Assembly (NCBI GenBank): GCA_013696695.1
Contig: JACCYD010000863.1
Location: 1-6,773, forward strand
Direction of reading: 5' to 3'
From: Deltaproteobacteria bacterium
GTDB lineage: Bacteria > Myxococcota_A > Polyangia > Haliangiales > Haliangiaceae
Length of the DNA: 6,773 nucleotides
Shown here: positions 1 through 6,561 of the stretch, piece by piece
How positions within the stretch are numbered: position 1 is the first letter of the stretch
Layout: every line of letters begins with the position of its first letter
The notes under the pieces: generated by a model
What the model saw: the letters and a program-made list of their open reading frames with translations, nothing else
What the model was told of the DNA's origin: nothing
Databases searched by the model: none
Translations under genes and position numbers: made by a program

Positions 1-119
1 ATCACGGCCCCGGCGGGCACGTCCTCGAGTCGAGCGCGCGTGGCGATCCGCTCGAGATCGGCCGCGGCGAGATCCGCGAACAGCGGCACGCCACGCAGCA
101 CCGCGAGCAACTCGCTCAC
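1..119 (-). CDS. Cyclic-nucleotide-binding-domain protein, N-terminal fragment
   Basis: Only the first 39 codons are present; the gene runs off the left edge. The N-terminus reads VSELLAVLRGVPLFADLA, then a stretch ending in EDVPAGAV. This is the typical opening of a Crp/PKA-type cyclic-nucleotide-binding domain: an 'L..vplF..L...dl..la......e.paG' pattern before the first beta strands. The phosphate-binding cassette that would show cAMP or cGMP binding lies outside the window. The GTG start is supported by GGAGG four bases upstream. It also overlaps the upstream flavoprotein stop by one base (TAGTG), so translation is probably coupled. From family knowledge, such domains are sometimes fused to a thioredoxin-reductase-like flavoprotein, so this could be a second such protein; alternatives are a Crp-type regulator or a stand-alone sensor. 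The domain call is fairly secure and the full-length function is unknown. Confidence 0.75.
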   Translation of the reverse strand, partial: MSELLAVLRGVPLFADLAAADLERIATRARLEDVPAGAV

Positions 120-1798
120 TAGGCCTCCGCGGCGCCGCGCGCCGTCGCATCCCAGCCCTTGAGATACTCGAGGATCTGGCCGACGGCCGCACCGCCCTCG
201 GCGGCGGCCCACGCGACACGCCCGGTCGTGCCCGCGCGAACGTCGCCGACGGCGAAGATGCCGGGCACGCTGGTCTCGAGCAGGAATGGATCGCGCGACA
301 GCGGCCACCGCGGATGCGAGACGCCACCCGGATGGAGCTGCGGTCCGGTGAGGATGAAGCCGCGATCGTTGCGAACCACGAGATCTCCGACGACGTCGCT
401 CGACGGCTTGACCCCGACGAACACGAACACCGCGGCGCACTTGATGACGCGCGTGGTGTCTTCGATCTTGACGATCGCTTCCTCGAGGAGCTCTCCGCCG
501 CGGACTTCGGTGATCGCGGCGTTGTGCGTGACCTCGATCCGCGGGTGCCCCGCGATCGCATCCTGCAGGTACTGCGCGGCGATCGGCTTCGGCCCGCGCA
601 CCAGCACGTGCACCGTCTTCGCGTAGCGGCCGAGCAACAGCGCGGCCTGCAGCGACGAGTTGCCGCCGCCGACCAGCGCGACCTCCTTGCCTTCGTAGAG
701 CCGGGCCTCGCCGGTACCGACCGCATAGTGCACGCCGGTGCCGTGATAACGATCGGCGCCGATCGCGGGGAGCCGGCCGAACGCTGCACCGGTGGCGACC
801 AGCACCGCACTCGCGGTGAGCTCGGTGCCATCGGTCAGGCGCACGATGCGATACGCATCCTCGACGCGGATCTGTTCGGCGCTGTGCAGTGACAGGATCT
901 CGGCGCCGAGGCGCGTCGCCTGATCGCGCGCGCGGCGAGTCAGGTCGGCGCCCGCGATGCCGGCGGGGAAGCCGAGATAGTTCTCGATCCGCGGCGACGT
1001 CGCGGCGAGCCCGCCGATCTCACCTTTCTCGATGACGACGCAGCTCACGCCCTCCGCAGCGCAGAACACCGAGGCCGCGAGGCCGGCGGGACCGGCGCCG
1101 ACGATCACGACATCGTAGGACGTGCCTTTGAGCTCGGTCTTGAGGCCGACCTTCTCGGCGACGCTGCGGAGCTCGGGATCGACGGCGAGCGTGCCGTCGC
1201 CGTAGATCACCACGGGCAGCCGCGCCGGCCCGGGGATCTGCGCCATGATCTCGGTGGCGCGCGGATCGCTCTCGACATCCGCATAGTGGTACGGGATGCG
1301 CTGGCGCGACAGGAAGCTCTGCAACTCGTGCGTGCGTCCAGACCATGCCGCACCGAGCACCTGGATGCCGTCCCACGGCAGATACGTGCTCGAGGTCCAG
1401 TCCTTCAGCAGATCGTCGAGCACCGGGTACAGGCGATCCTCCGGCGGATCCCATGGCTTCTGCAGGTAGTGATCGAGGCCGACCATGTTGATCGCGTCGA
1501 TCGCGACCTGGGTGTCGGCATACGCGGTCAGCAGCACGGTGCGCGCTTGCGGCGCGAGCTTGCCGACCTGAGTGAGCACTTCGATGCCGGTGATGCCGGG
1601 CATCCGTTGATCGGCGACGACCAGCGCGAGCACCTCGCGCTTGTCGACCAGCTCCTTGACGACCTCGATCGCCTCGGCGCCCGAGCCGGCACCGATCACC
1701 CAGTATTTTTCACCGTAGCGACGGCGGAGATCGCGAGCGATCGCCGCGGCAACCGGCGGCTCGTCGTCGACTGCAAGGATCACCGGCTTCTTGGTCAC
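119..1798 (-). CDS. Response regulator receiver – glutaredoxin-like – thioredoxin-reductase-like flavoprotein fusion
   Basis: A 559-aa protein with three parts. Residues 5-130 are a receiver domain with the acidic pair D11/D12, phospho-acceptor D63 in ADQRMPG, T91 and K114 (QKPW); there is no DNA-binding output domain. Residues 144-219 look like a glutaredoxin-fold domain, with VLGAAWSGRTHELQSFL, a following YADVE and LPVV, but the CxxC position is WSGR (152-155). Residues 226-550 form an FAD/NAD(P)H pyridine-nucleotide oxidoreductase: GAGPAGL at 234-240, GGGNSS at 377-382 and GIFAVGD near 513-519. The usual thioredoxin reductase CxxC before the NADPH motif is replaced by YAVG (358-361). Length and order match the family annotated as 'fused response regulator/thioredoxin-disulfide reductase'. 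The GTG start at 1798 has GGGAGAG just upstream and lies in a GTGA overlap with the cyclase stop, giving clear translational coupling. Inference: a phosphorylation-gated NAD(P)H flavoenzyme or redox sensor, not a conventional thioredoxin reductase. Substrate and partner kinase are unknown. Confidence 0.93.
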   Translation of the reverse strand: MTKKPVILAVDDEPPVAAAIARDLRRRYGEKYWVIGAGSGAEAIEVVKELVDKREVLALVVADQRMPGITGIEVLTQVGKLAPQARTVLLTAYADTQVAIDAINMVGLDHYLQKPWDPPEDRLYPVLDDLLKDWTSSTYLPWDGIQVLGAAWSGRTHELQSFLSRQRIPYHYADVESDPRATEIMAQIPGPARLPVVIYGDGTLAVDPELRSVAEKVGLKTELKGTSYDVVIVGAGPAGLAASVFCAAEGVSCVVIEKGEIGGLAATSPRIENYLGFPAGIAGADLTRRARDQATRLGAEILSLHSAEQIRVEDAYRIVRLTDGTELTASAVLVATGAAFGRLPAIGADRYHGTGVHYAVGTGEARLYEGKEVALVGGGNSSLQAALLLGRYAKTVHVLVRGPKPIAAQYLQDAIAGHPRIEVTHNAAITEVRGGELLEEAIVKIEDTTRVIKCAAVFVFVGVKPSSDVVGDLVVRNDRGFILTGPQLHPGGVSHPRWPLSRDPFLLETSVPGIFAVGDVRAGTTGRVAWAAAEGGAAVGQILEYLKGWDATARGAAEA

Positions 1799-3552
1799 GC
1801 TTCTCTCCCGCGTTGCTTGAGCACGCACATCCGGAGGTTTCCGAATCCCTTGGCGGCCGGCACGTCGCCGACGTAATCGCACGCGAAGTTGTCGTCGCCG
1901 AGCGCGAGTGCCGCCGCGAACGGCTCGGTGACGAACACCTCGCCTTCGGGTGTCACCGGTTCGATCCGCGCGGTCCGCGTGACGTGGCTGCCGAAGAACG
2001 AGCGCTGCTTGATCACCGGATCGAAGCAGTCGAACACCGGCCCGACGTGACCGGCGAGTCGCAGCCCGATCGGGCCGATCTTCGCGGGATCGAGCGAGCG
2101 GATCGCGGCCTGCAGCTTCGACGCGCAGTGCGCCGCGGCACCGGCGGTGGGCAACACGAGGTAGAGGCCATCGCCCCACGTGTTGCGGATGTCGACCTCG
2201 CACTCGTCGAGCACGCGGCCGCACGCGCCGAGCACGTAGTCGACGAACTTCGGCACGTCGCGCTCGCGCAGCTTCGAGAAGCCCTTGATGTCCCCGAACA
2301 GGATCGCCTTGACGTGCATCGGCGACACCCGAGGTGGGCTGGTGATGAATGGGAGATCCGAGCCATCGTGGATCTCGATCACGTCGGTGACGAGCTTGCG
2401 GCGCCGCCACGTCGCGATGTCGGCACCGGTACCCGCGACGCCGCGCGCCGGCTTGCCGTCCCACACCGCGATCTGGACGGCATGCGTGGCGAGGAAGCCC
2501 GCGCGGAGCAGCGCGAGCCCCATCGCGAGCTGGCCGCCGTAGGCGTACAGCGCGTCGGTGTCGTCGGTGGACGCGTCGAGCGTGCCGTAGGTGACGCTCG
2601 ACGCGCGCGCCAGGCAGGCGTGGAACCGCGTCACCCACGACTCTCCCGCGAGGGCGACCGACGTGCGTGCGAACTGCTCGGCGTCGAATGGCAACACCAC
2701 GTGGAGCTCGGCATCGCGCGCGAGCAGCGCCTCGGCGAACAGGATATCGGCACCGCTCGCGAGCGAGCCGAAGCCGTAGCCGACGTCGTGGCGGACGAGC
2801 GCGGCGACGATCGCGGCGGCGATCCGCGGCTCGGAGCTCGCGGCGAATCGATCGCCGATCATGTGACCGGTGAAGTGCGCGACCGCGGGTGGCCGCAGCG
2901 CTTCGATCAGCTCTGGATCGCAACCGCGCACGGCGCACACCAGCGCGAGCTGCTTGCGCGTGGAAGCGAGTGCGGCGTGATCGTCGGGGTTGGCGCGACG
3001 CGCCGCGACGAGGTGCTCGCGCGCGACCTCGAGCCGACCGAGCACGAGTGCGGCTTCGGCTGCGGTGGCTGCACGCCAGTACGCGTCGAGGGAATCGCCG
3101 GTCGGCTTCTCCGCGAGTGTGAGAGCGAGCGCTCGCTCGGCGAGCTCGGTTGCATGGACGCGATCGCCCGCGATCAGGTGCAGCGTGGCGGCGTTGATCG
3201 CGGGATACGAGGCACCGTTGCGAGCGTGCAGCGCCGCGTAGCGCGCGGCGGCATCGCGTGCGAGCTGGGCGCGAAGCTCGCCGGTGGCCGCGAGCGCTTC
3301 GTCCTTCCACAACCGCGCGTCGAGGGCGACCAGCTCGTCGTCGGTGGTGGCGCCCAGCGACGCGAGCATCGCGCGTGCGCCGGCGGTGGCACCGCTGCGG
3401 GCGAGGGCGAGCACCGCGCGATGACCGAGCTTGAGATCGCCGGGAAACGTCTCGAGGCCACGGCGCGCGAGGTCGAACGCGCCGAGAAAGTCGCCGCGAC
3501 GCTCGGCCGCCCGCACGCGCGCGAGCACGTCGCTGGCGGACTCGTCACTCAT
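1795..3552 (-). CDS. Helical-repeat/SLOG-like protein with C-terminal class III nucleotide cyclase domain
   Basis: A 585-aa, apparently soluble protein. Residues 1-210 are Ala/Leu-rich helical pairs resembling tetratricopeptide repeats (for example RRGDFLGAFDLARRGLETFP). Residues 223-365 contain FTGHMIG, GSLASGADILFAEALL and ELHVVLPF, a Rossmann-like pattern resembling SLOG/LOG nucleotide-binding domains. Residues 413-550 are a class III adenylate/guanylate cyclase domain: both metal-binding aspartates are present (D421 in FGDIKGF, D461 in WGDG), as is R529 of the transition-state pair. The usual Lys before GD is N457, the base-selecting Asp is S518 and the transition-state Asn is T525. Substrate and activity are therefore uncertain. 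From memory, similar 'TRAFs-binding/TPR-S plus cyclase' proteins exist in diverse bacteria. The ATG start at 3552 is the first plausible one after the preceding gene's stop; there is no good ribosome-binding site. The stop overlaps the next gene's start by four bases. Confidence 0.85.
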   Translation of the reverse strand: MSDESASDVLARVRAAERRGDFLGAFDLARRGLETFPGDLKLGHRAVLALARSGATAGARAMLASLGATTDDELVALDARLWKDEALAATGELRAQLARDAAARYAALHARNGASYPAINAATLHLIAGDRVHATELAERALALTLAEKPTGDSLDAYWRAATAAEAALVLGRLEVAREHLVAARRANPDDHAALASTRKQLALVCAVRGCDPELIEALRPPAVAHFTGHMIGDRFAASSEPRIAAAIVAALVRHDVGYGFGSLASGADILFAEALLARDAELHVVLPFDAEQFARTSVALAGESWVTRFHACLARASSVTYGTLDASTDDTDALYAYGGQLAMGLALLRAGFLATHAVQIAVWDGKPARGVAGTGADIATWRRRKLVTDVIEIHDGSDLPFITSPPRVSPMHVKAILFGDIKGFSKLRERDVPKFVDYVLGACGRVLDECEVDIRNTWGDGLYLVLPTAGAAAHCASKLQAAIRSLDPAKIGPIGLRLAGHVGPVFDCFDPVIKQRSFFGSHVTRTARIEPVTPEGEVFVTEPFAAALALGDDNFACDYVGDVPAAKGFGNLRMCVLKQRGREA

Positions 3553-3602
3553 GGCGCGAACTGTACTATCGCGGGGACCTCGTGCCTCTGATCCTGCGCG
3601 TC
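3553..3602 (-). promoter_or_regulatory. Possible leaderless -10 element before the cyclase gene (weak)
   Basis: This 50-base gap is the only real intergenic space between 4142 and the left edge. On the minus strand, TACAGT (3565-3560) lies seven bases before the cyclase ATG. It matches four of six positions of the TATAAT hexamer at a spacing that would put transcription start at or next to the ATG. No Shine-Dalgarno sequence is present near that ATG, which would fit leaderless translation. I see no convincing -35 element, so this is a weak suggestion. Read-through from the preceding gene is equally possible. Confidence 0.2.
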
Positions 3603-4142
3603 TTACTGAGGTGATGCGGCGCGCGTCGCGAGCGCGCTCGTGCGGACCAACTTCACCGTCTGCGTGTCGTCGTCGCTCTCCAGCACGTTGCCATTGGACG
3701 AGATCGTCGCGAGCACGGCGACCCGCGCAGCACCCTCGCCGACGGCGATGTGGAGAAAGCCCGTTTCGAAGGACATGCCCGAGACCTCGAGCGTGCCGGT
3801 CGCGCGCCCCGGCTGATCGAGCACCGCGATGTCTAGCGGCATCGTCGACAGGTCGACACACGCGGACGCGTTGCGAACAAACGATCGATTGCCGCACGCC
3901 GACGCGGACTTGATCCAGCCGCGATCGCTGCGCTGCGCCGACGCGTCGTTGCCCTGCTTGATCGCCAGCTTCCACGACGATGTCTTGCCGCCGGCGGTCA
4001 CGGTGAGCGACCAGTTACCTTCGACCGCGCCACGCATGTCGGCGTCGTCGAACTGAAAGCTCCACCAGCCGATCGGATCGAGGACCAGCACGCCGGCAGC
4101 GACGATGATGGCGGCGAGGGTGGCGAGGAGTGGCTTGCGCAT
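3603..4142 (-). CDS. Unrecognised membrane-anchored protein, intact paralogue (LDPIG family)
   Basis: A 179-aa protein that I do not recognise. Residues 1-21 have two basic residues followed by a hydrophobic stretch (about 5-21), running into VLVLDPIG (18-25). This looks like an uncleaved anchor or signal peptide with the remainder outside the membrane; there is no lipobox cysteine. The rest is mostly beta-rich: an EGNWSLT motif (41-47), two cysteines at C83 and C95 (possible disulfide), MPLDI (101-105) and a C-terminal VKLVRTS. The overall look is of a small periplasmic beta-sandwich or lipocalin-like domain, but that is a guess. It is clearly homologous to the frameshifted copy immediately upstream. 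The ATG start at 4142 overlaps the end of the upstream copy (TGATG) and has GGAG eight bases before it. The TAA stop is 50 bases before the cyclase gene, so it may be part of the same transcript. Confidence 0.8.
   Translation of the reverse strand: MRKPLLATLAAIIVAAGVLVLDPIGWWSFQFDDADMRGAVEGNWSLTVTAGGKTSSWKLAIKQGNDASAQRSDRGWIKSASACGNRSFVRNASACVDLSTMPLDIAVLDQPGRATGTLEVSGMSFETGFLHIAVGEGAARVAVLATISSNGNVLESDDDTQTVKLVRTSALATRAASPQ
4069..4088 (-). repeat. 20-bp exact repeat, copy in intact paralogue
   Basis: The 20 bases here are identical to 4591-4610. They encode the shared LVLDPIG stretch at the end of the N-terminal hydrophobic segment. The equivalent codon positions in the two genes (54 and 51 bases from the starts) show that this is a remnant of the tandem duplication and not a mobile repeat. 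Confidence 0.85.
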
Positions 4143-4661
4143 CAGCGATTCTCCAACTTGACGAGGGTTCCGCGATCGTTCGTGTAGCGAGTGGCGCGTT
4201 TCGGATCTTCAGTGAAGAAACCGATGCGCGTTTCGGGGTTGCGGGGGCCGGCGGCGATCCAGATCTCGAACACCCCACCATGCCAGTCACCGCCGTACGC
4301 GGTGTACTGGCCGCTGATCGCCGGCGGATCCGGATCGTCGAGGATGACGACGTCGAGCGGCATCACCGACGGGCTCTCACAGGCGGACGCGGTTCGCACG
4401 AGGGTGCGACCACTCGGGCAGGGTGGCGGCAGGTCGCGGCACACCGGTTCGCTGGAGCGAATCGGCCTGCCGGAACGAGAGCCGGTAGCTGCGGCCATCG
4501 CGATCGGTGAGCTTCCAGGTCCCCTCGGCGACGGTGCGCATCGCGACGTCGTTGAACCCATGGGTGGGCCAGACGTCGTCCTCGAAGAACCCGATCGGAT
4601 CGAGGACCAGAACGGCAACGCCGAGGATCCCAGCGACGACGAAACCAATGGCTGTTTTCAC
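4142..4661 (-). pseudogene. Frameshifted paralogue of the LDPIG membrane-anchored protein
   Basis: Two overlapping reading frames together match the intact neighbour. The first, from GTG at 4661, gives MKTAIGFVVAGILGVAVLVL, DPIG, then EGTWKLT and YRLSFRQADS. It drifts into unlike sequence and stops at 4377. The second, ending at 4142, contains CPSGRTLVRTASAC, MPLDVVILD and a C-terminal TLVKLENR, matching RSFVRNASAC, MPLDI and VKLV of the neighbour. The start-to-stop span is 520 bases, one more than a multiple of three, so a single extra base accounts for the shift. The switch must lie roughly between 4410 and 4470. The repaired protein would have about 172 residues against 179 for the intact copy. 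No long homopolymer lies there. Options are a true inactivating insertion, a sequencing error or a programmed +1 shift; I favour the first two. The start is the only GTG/ATG/TTG after an in-frame stop at 4692-4694, and it lacks a visible ribosome-binding site. Confidence 0.75.
4591..4610 (-). repeat. 20-bp exact repeat, copy in frameshifted paralogue
   Basis: Second copy of the 20-base identity with 4069-4088, spaced 522 bases from it. It encodes the same LVLDPIG segment in the upstream paralogue. Together with shared protein motifs along both genes it supports tandem gene duplication. Confidence 0.85.
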
Positions 4662-4701
4662 CGTCGGAAGGAACGTCGCGAGGCGGGCGACCTATTGCAG
4701 T

Positions 4702-4717
4702 CTGCCATCAGTGGCAG
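4702..4717 (-). terminator. Hairpin directly after the accC stop (possible weak terminator)
   Basis: A perfect 6-bp stem (CTGCCA/TGGCAG) with a 4-base loop begins on the base after the accC TAA. The transcript downstream of it (ACTGCAATAGG) has no U-tract, so it is not a classical intrinsic terminator. It might be a processing or 3'-end stabilising hairpin. It occupies part of the 56-base gap before the next gene, in which I see no clear promoter. Confidence 0.3.
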
Positions 4718-6058
4718 TTACGGCCAGCCGGGAATCGCGCGGGTGTCGTAACTGCTGGATTTAAAAGCCTCGCTGCCGAGGATCGCGAGGTGCATCGGGA
4801 TCGTGGTCGGCACGCCCTCGACCACGAACTTCGACAGCGCCGCGAGCATCCTGGTGATTGCATCGGCGCGATCGCTGCCACGCACGATCAGCTTCGCGAT
4901 CAGCGAATCGTAGAACGGCGGGACCACGTAGCCCGGCACGACATGCGTGTCGACGCGAATGCCATCGCCGCTCGGCGGCTCCCACTTCGTGATCGTGCCG
5001 GGCGCGGGCTTGAAGCCAGCGCTCGGATCCTCGGCGTTGATCCGGCACTCGATGACGTGACCGGTGAGCGGGATGTCGTTCTGCATCCACGCGAGTGGGC
5101 GGCCGGCGGCGATCTCGAGCTGCGCGACGACGAGATCCTTGCCGGTGCGCTCCTCGGAGACCGTGTGCTCGACCTGCAGCCGGCAGTTCATCTCCATGAA
5201 TCGCGGCACTCCATTGTCGAACAGCAGCTCCATCGTGCCGGCGCCGACGTACCCGATCTGCGCGGCGGCGTGGGCAGCAGCGGCACACGTGGCGGCGCGG
5301 AGCTCCGCGGACAGCACCGGCGACGGGCTCTCCTCGATCAGCTTCTGGTGATTGCGCTGCACGGTGCAGTCACGCTCACCGAGATGGATCGCGCGGCCGT
5401 AGCGATCCGCGAACACCTGGACCTCGATGTGATGGCCGCCCTCGACGAGCCGCTCGAGGAACACGCGATCGCCACCGAACGCGGCGCGCGCTTCGGCCTG
5501 CGCTTCATTGAACGCCGTGTCGACCTCCGCAGCGGAGCGCGCGATCCGCATGCCGCGGCCGCCGCCGCCGTTCTCGGCCTTGAACAGCACCGGATAGCCG
5601 ACCTCGGCCGCGACCGTCTTCGCGTGCTCGACCGACGACAGCACGCCGTCGCTACCCGGGATCAGGTGCAAGCCGGCGGCGCGCATCGCGGCCTTCGCGC
5701 GGGTCTTGCTGCCCATCAGCTGCGTGACGTGCGGCGGTGGCCCGACGAAGGTGACGCCGTGTTGCGCGCACAGCGTCGCGAGGAGGGGATTCTCGGACAG
5801 GAAGCCCCACCCGGGATGCAGCGCCGAGCAGCGCGTCTGCACCGCGGCCTGCACGACACGCTCGACGTCGAGATACGACTGCGCGGCGCGCGCGGGCCCG
5901 AGGACGACGACCTCGCGACCTTGCGTGTACGGCGCGGTGCGATCCGCTTCGCTGACGGCGAACACCGGCACGATCCCGAGCGAGTCGCACGCGCGGGCGA
6001 TCCGCACGGCGACCTCGCCGCGGTTGGCGATCAACAAGCGATGAAACAGCGGCGGCAC
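4718..6058 (-). CDS. accC: Biotin carboxylase subunit (acetyl/acyl-CoA carboxylase)
   Basis: A 446-aa protein, the usual AccC length. It uses ATP and bicarbonate to carboxylate biotin on a carrier protein, the first half-reaction of acetyl- or acyl-CoA carboxylase in the cytosol. Order: N-terminal LLIANRGEVAVRI (8-20) and HPGWGFLSEN (81-90); ATP-grasp with K118, K160, the GGGGRGMR loop (164-171), HIEVQVF (210-216) and RDCTVQRNHQK (229-239); catalytic EMNCRLQVEH (289-298), keeping the E, N and R equivalent to E. coli E288/N290/R292; C-terminal RINAEDP and YDSLIAKL. It ends there, with no biotinyl or carboxyltransferase domain. Small departures from consensus include W84 for Tyr, EN before the glycine loop and HTVSE for HPVTE; none removes a catalytic residue. 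GTG at 6058 gives six residues before LLIANR, as in relatives, but has no clear ribosome-binding site. No accB is adjacent, so the partner carrier must be encoded elsewhere. It follows the peroxiredoxin by 26 bases. Confidence 0.93.
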   Translation of the reverse strand: MPPLFHRLLIANRGEVAVRIARACDSLGIVPVFAVSEADRTAPYTQGREVVVLGPARAAQSYLDVERVVQAAVQTRCSALHPGWGFLSENPLLATLCAQHGVTFVGPPPHVTQLMGSKTRAKAAMRAAGLHLIPGSDGVLSSVEHAKTVAAEVGYPVLFKAENGGGGRGMRIARSAAEVDTAFNEAQAEARAAFGGDRVFLERLVEGGHHIEVQVFADRYGRAIHLGERDCTVQRNHQKLIEESPSPVLSAELRAATCAAAAHAAAQIGYVGAGTMELLFDNGVPRFMEMNCRLQVEHTVSEERTGKDLVVAQLEIAAGRPLAWMQNDIPLTGHVIECRINAEDPSAGFKPAPGTITKWEPPSGDGIRVDTHVVPGYVVPPFYDSLIAKLIVRGSDRADAITRMLAALSKFVVEGVPTTIPMHLAILGSEAFKSSSYDTRAIPGWP

Positions 6059-6084
6059 CGCGGCGACGCTAACACACGCCGCTT

Positions 6085-6561
6085 CTAGCCGAGCTTCGAG
6101 AGGCACGCCTCGGCGCTCGACACCTCGAACTTGCCGGGCTGCTCGACCTCGACCGTCTTGACGGTGCCGTCCTCGATCGAGAACAGCGCGCGGCGCGCGC
6201 GAAGGCCCATGCTGGGGCTCTCGTAGTCGAGGCCGAGCGCCTTCGTGAATCGGCCACTGCCGTCGGCGAGCATGACGATCTTGCCGAGCGCGTCCTGCTG
6301 CTCCGCCCACGCCTTCATCACGTCCGCGTCGTTGACCGACAGGCATGCGACGAGGTCGATGCCCTGCGCCTTGAGCTCGCCGAGCTTCGCGAGGAAACCG
6401 GGCAGATGCTTCGTGGAGCACGTCGGCGTGAACGCGCCGGGCAGCGAGAACATCACGACCTTCTTGCCGGCGAACAGCGCGGCGGGGTCGACGTCGGAGC
6501 TGCCTTCCGGCGTGGCTTGCTTGATGGTGACGGACGGGATCTTCTGGCCAACGCTGATCAT
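6085..6561 (-). CDS. Peroxiredoxin, Prx5/type II family
   Basis: A 158-aa thiol peroxidase that reduces hydrogen peroxide and alkyl hydroperoxides. The active-site motif PGAFTPTC (41-48) contains the family PxxxTxxC signature with peroxidatic C48 and T45; an Arg in the GLRARR segment (119-124) completes the site. C73 in VACLSVND lies 25 residues after C48, the spacing and context of the resolving cysteine in plant-type PrxII enzymes. A third cysteine, C153, is in the C-terminal SSAEACL helix. The length matches the family (about 160). The ATG at 6561 gives the usual MIxVGxxxP opening. No Shine-Dalgarno sequence is visible, but the ATG overlaps the stop of an open frame entering from the right (ATGA), so coupling is possible. 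The reductant (glutaredoxin, thioredoxin or other) cannot be read from the sequence. It is co-directional with accC and could be co-transcribed; no functional link is evident. Confidence 0.95.
   Translation of the reverse strand: MISVGQKIPSVTIKQATPEGSSDVDPAALFAGKKVVMFSLPGAFTPTCSTKHLPGFLAKLGELKAQGIDLVACLSVNDADVMKAWAEQQDALGKIVMLADGSGRFTKALGLDYESPSMGLRARRALFSIEDGTVKTVEVEQPGKFEVSSAEACLSKLG

Noticed and set aside
119..1220. Calling this gene a conventional thioredoxin reductase (trxB)
   Set aside because: The CxxC motif required for thioredoxin reduction is absent and the protein is fused to receiver and glutaredoxin-like domains.
1799..3310. Upstream in-frame extension of the receiver-flavoprotein fusion
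   Set aside because: The added segment is an Arg-rich shadow frame inside the cyclase gene. The receiver domain begins naturally at the GTG at 1798, which has a good ribosome-binding site.
1813..3591. Long open plus-strand frame (592 codons) opposite the cyclase gene
   Set aside because: It is the antisense of a well-supported gene. Its product is Arg/Glu/Val-rich with no motif, and long antisense frames are expected where third codon positions are nearly all G or C.
3553..3975. Upstream extension of the cyclase protein
   Set aside because: It would overlap the intact LDPIG paralogue in another frame and adds non-conserved Arg-rich sequence. ATG at 3552 is the first plausible start after that gene's stop.
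4790..6088. Long open plus-strand frame (432 codons) opposite accC
   Set aside because: Mirror of a fully recognisable biotin carboxylase; low-complexity His/Arg/Asp-rich product with no family features.
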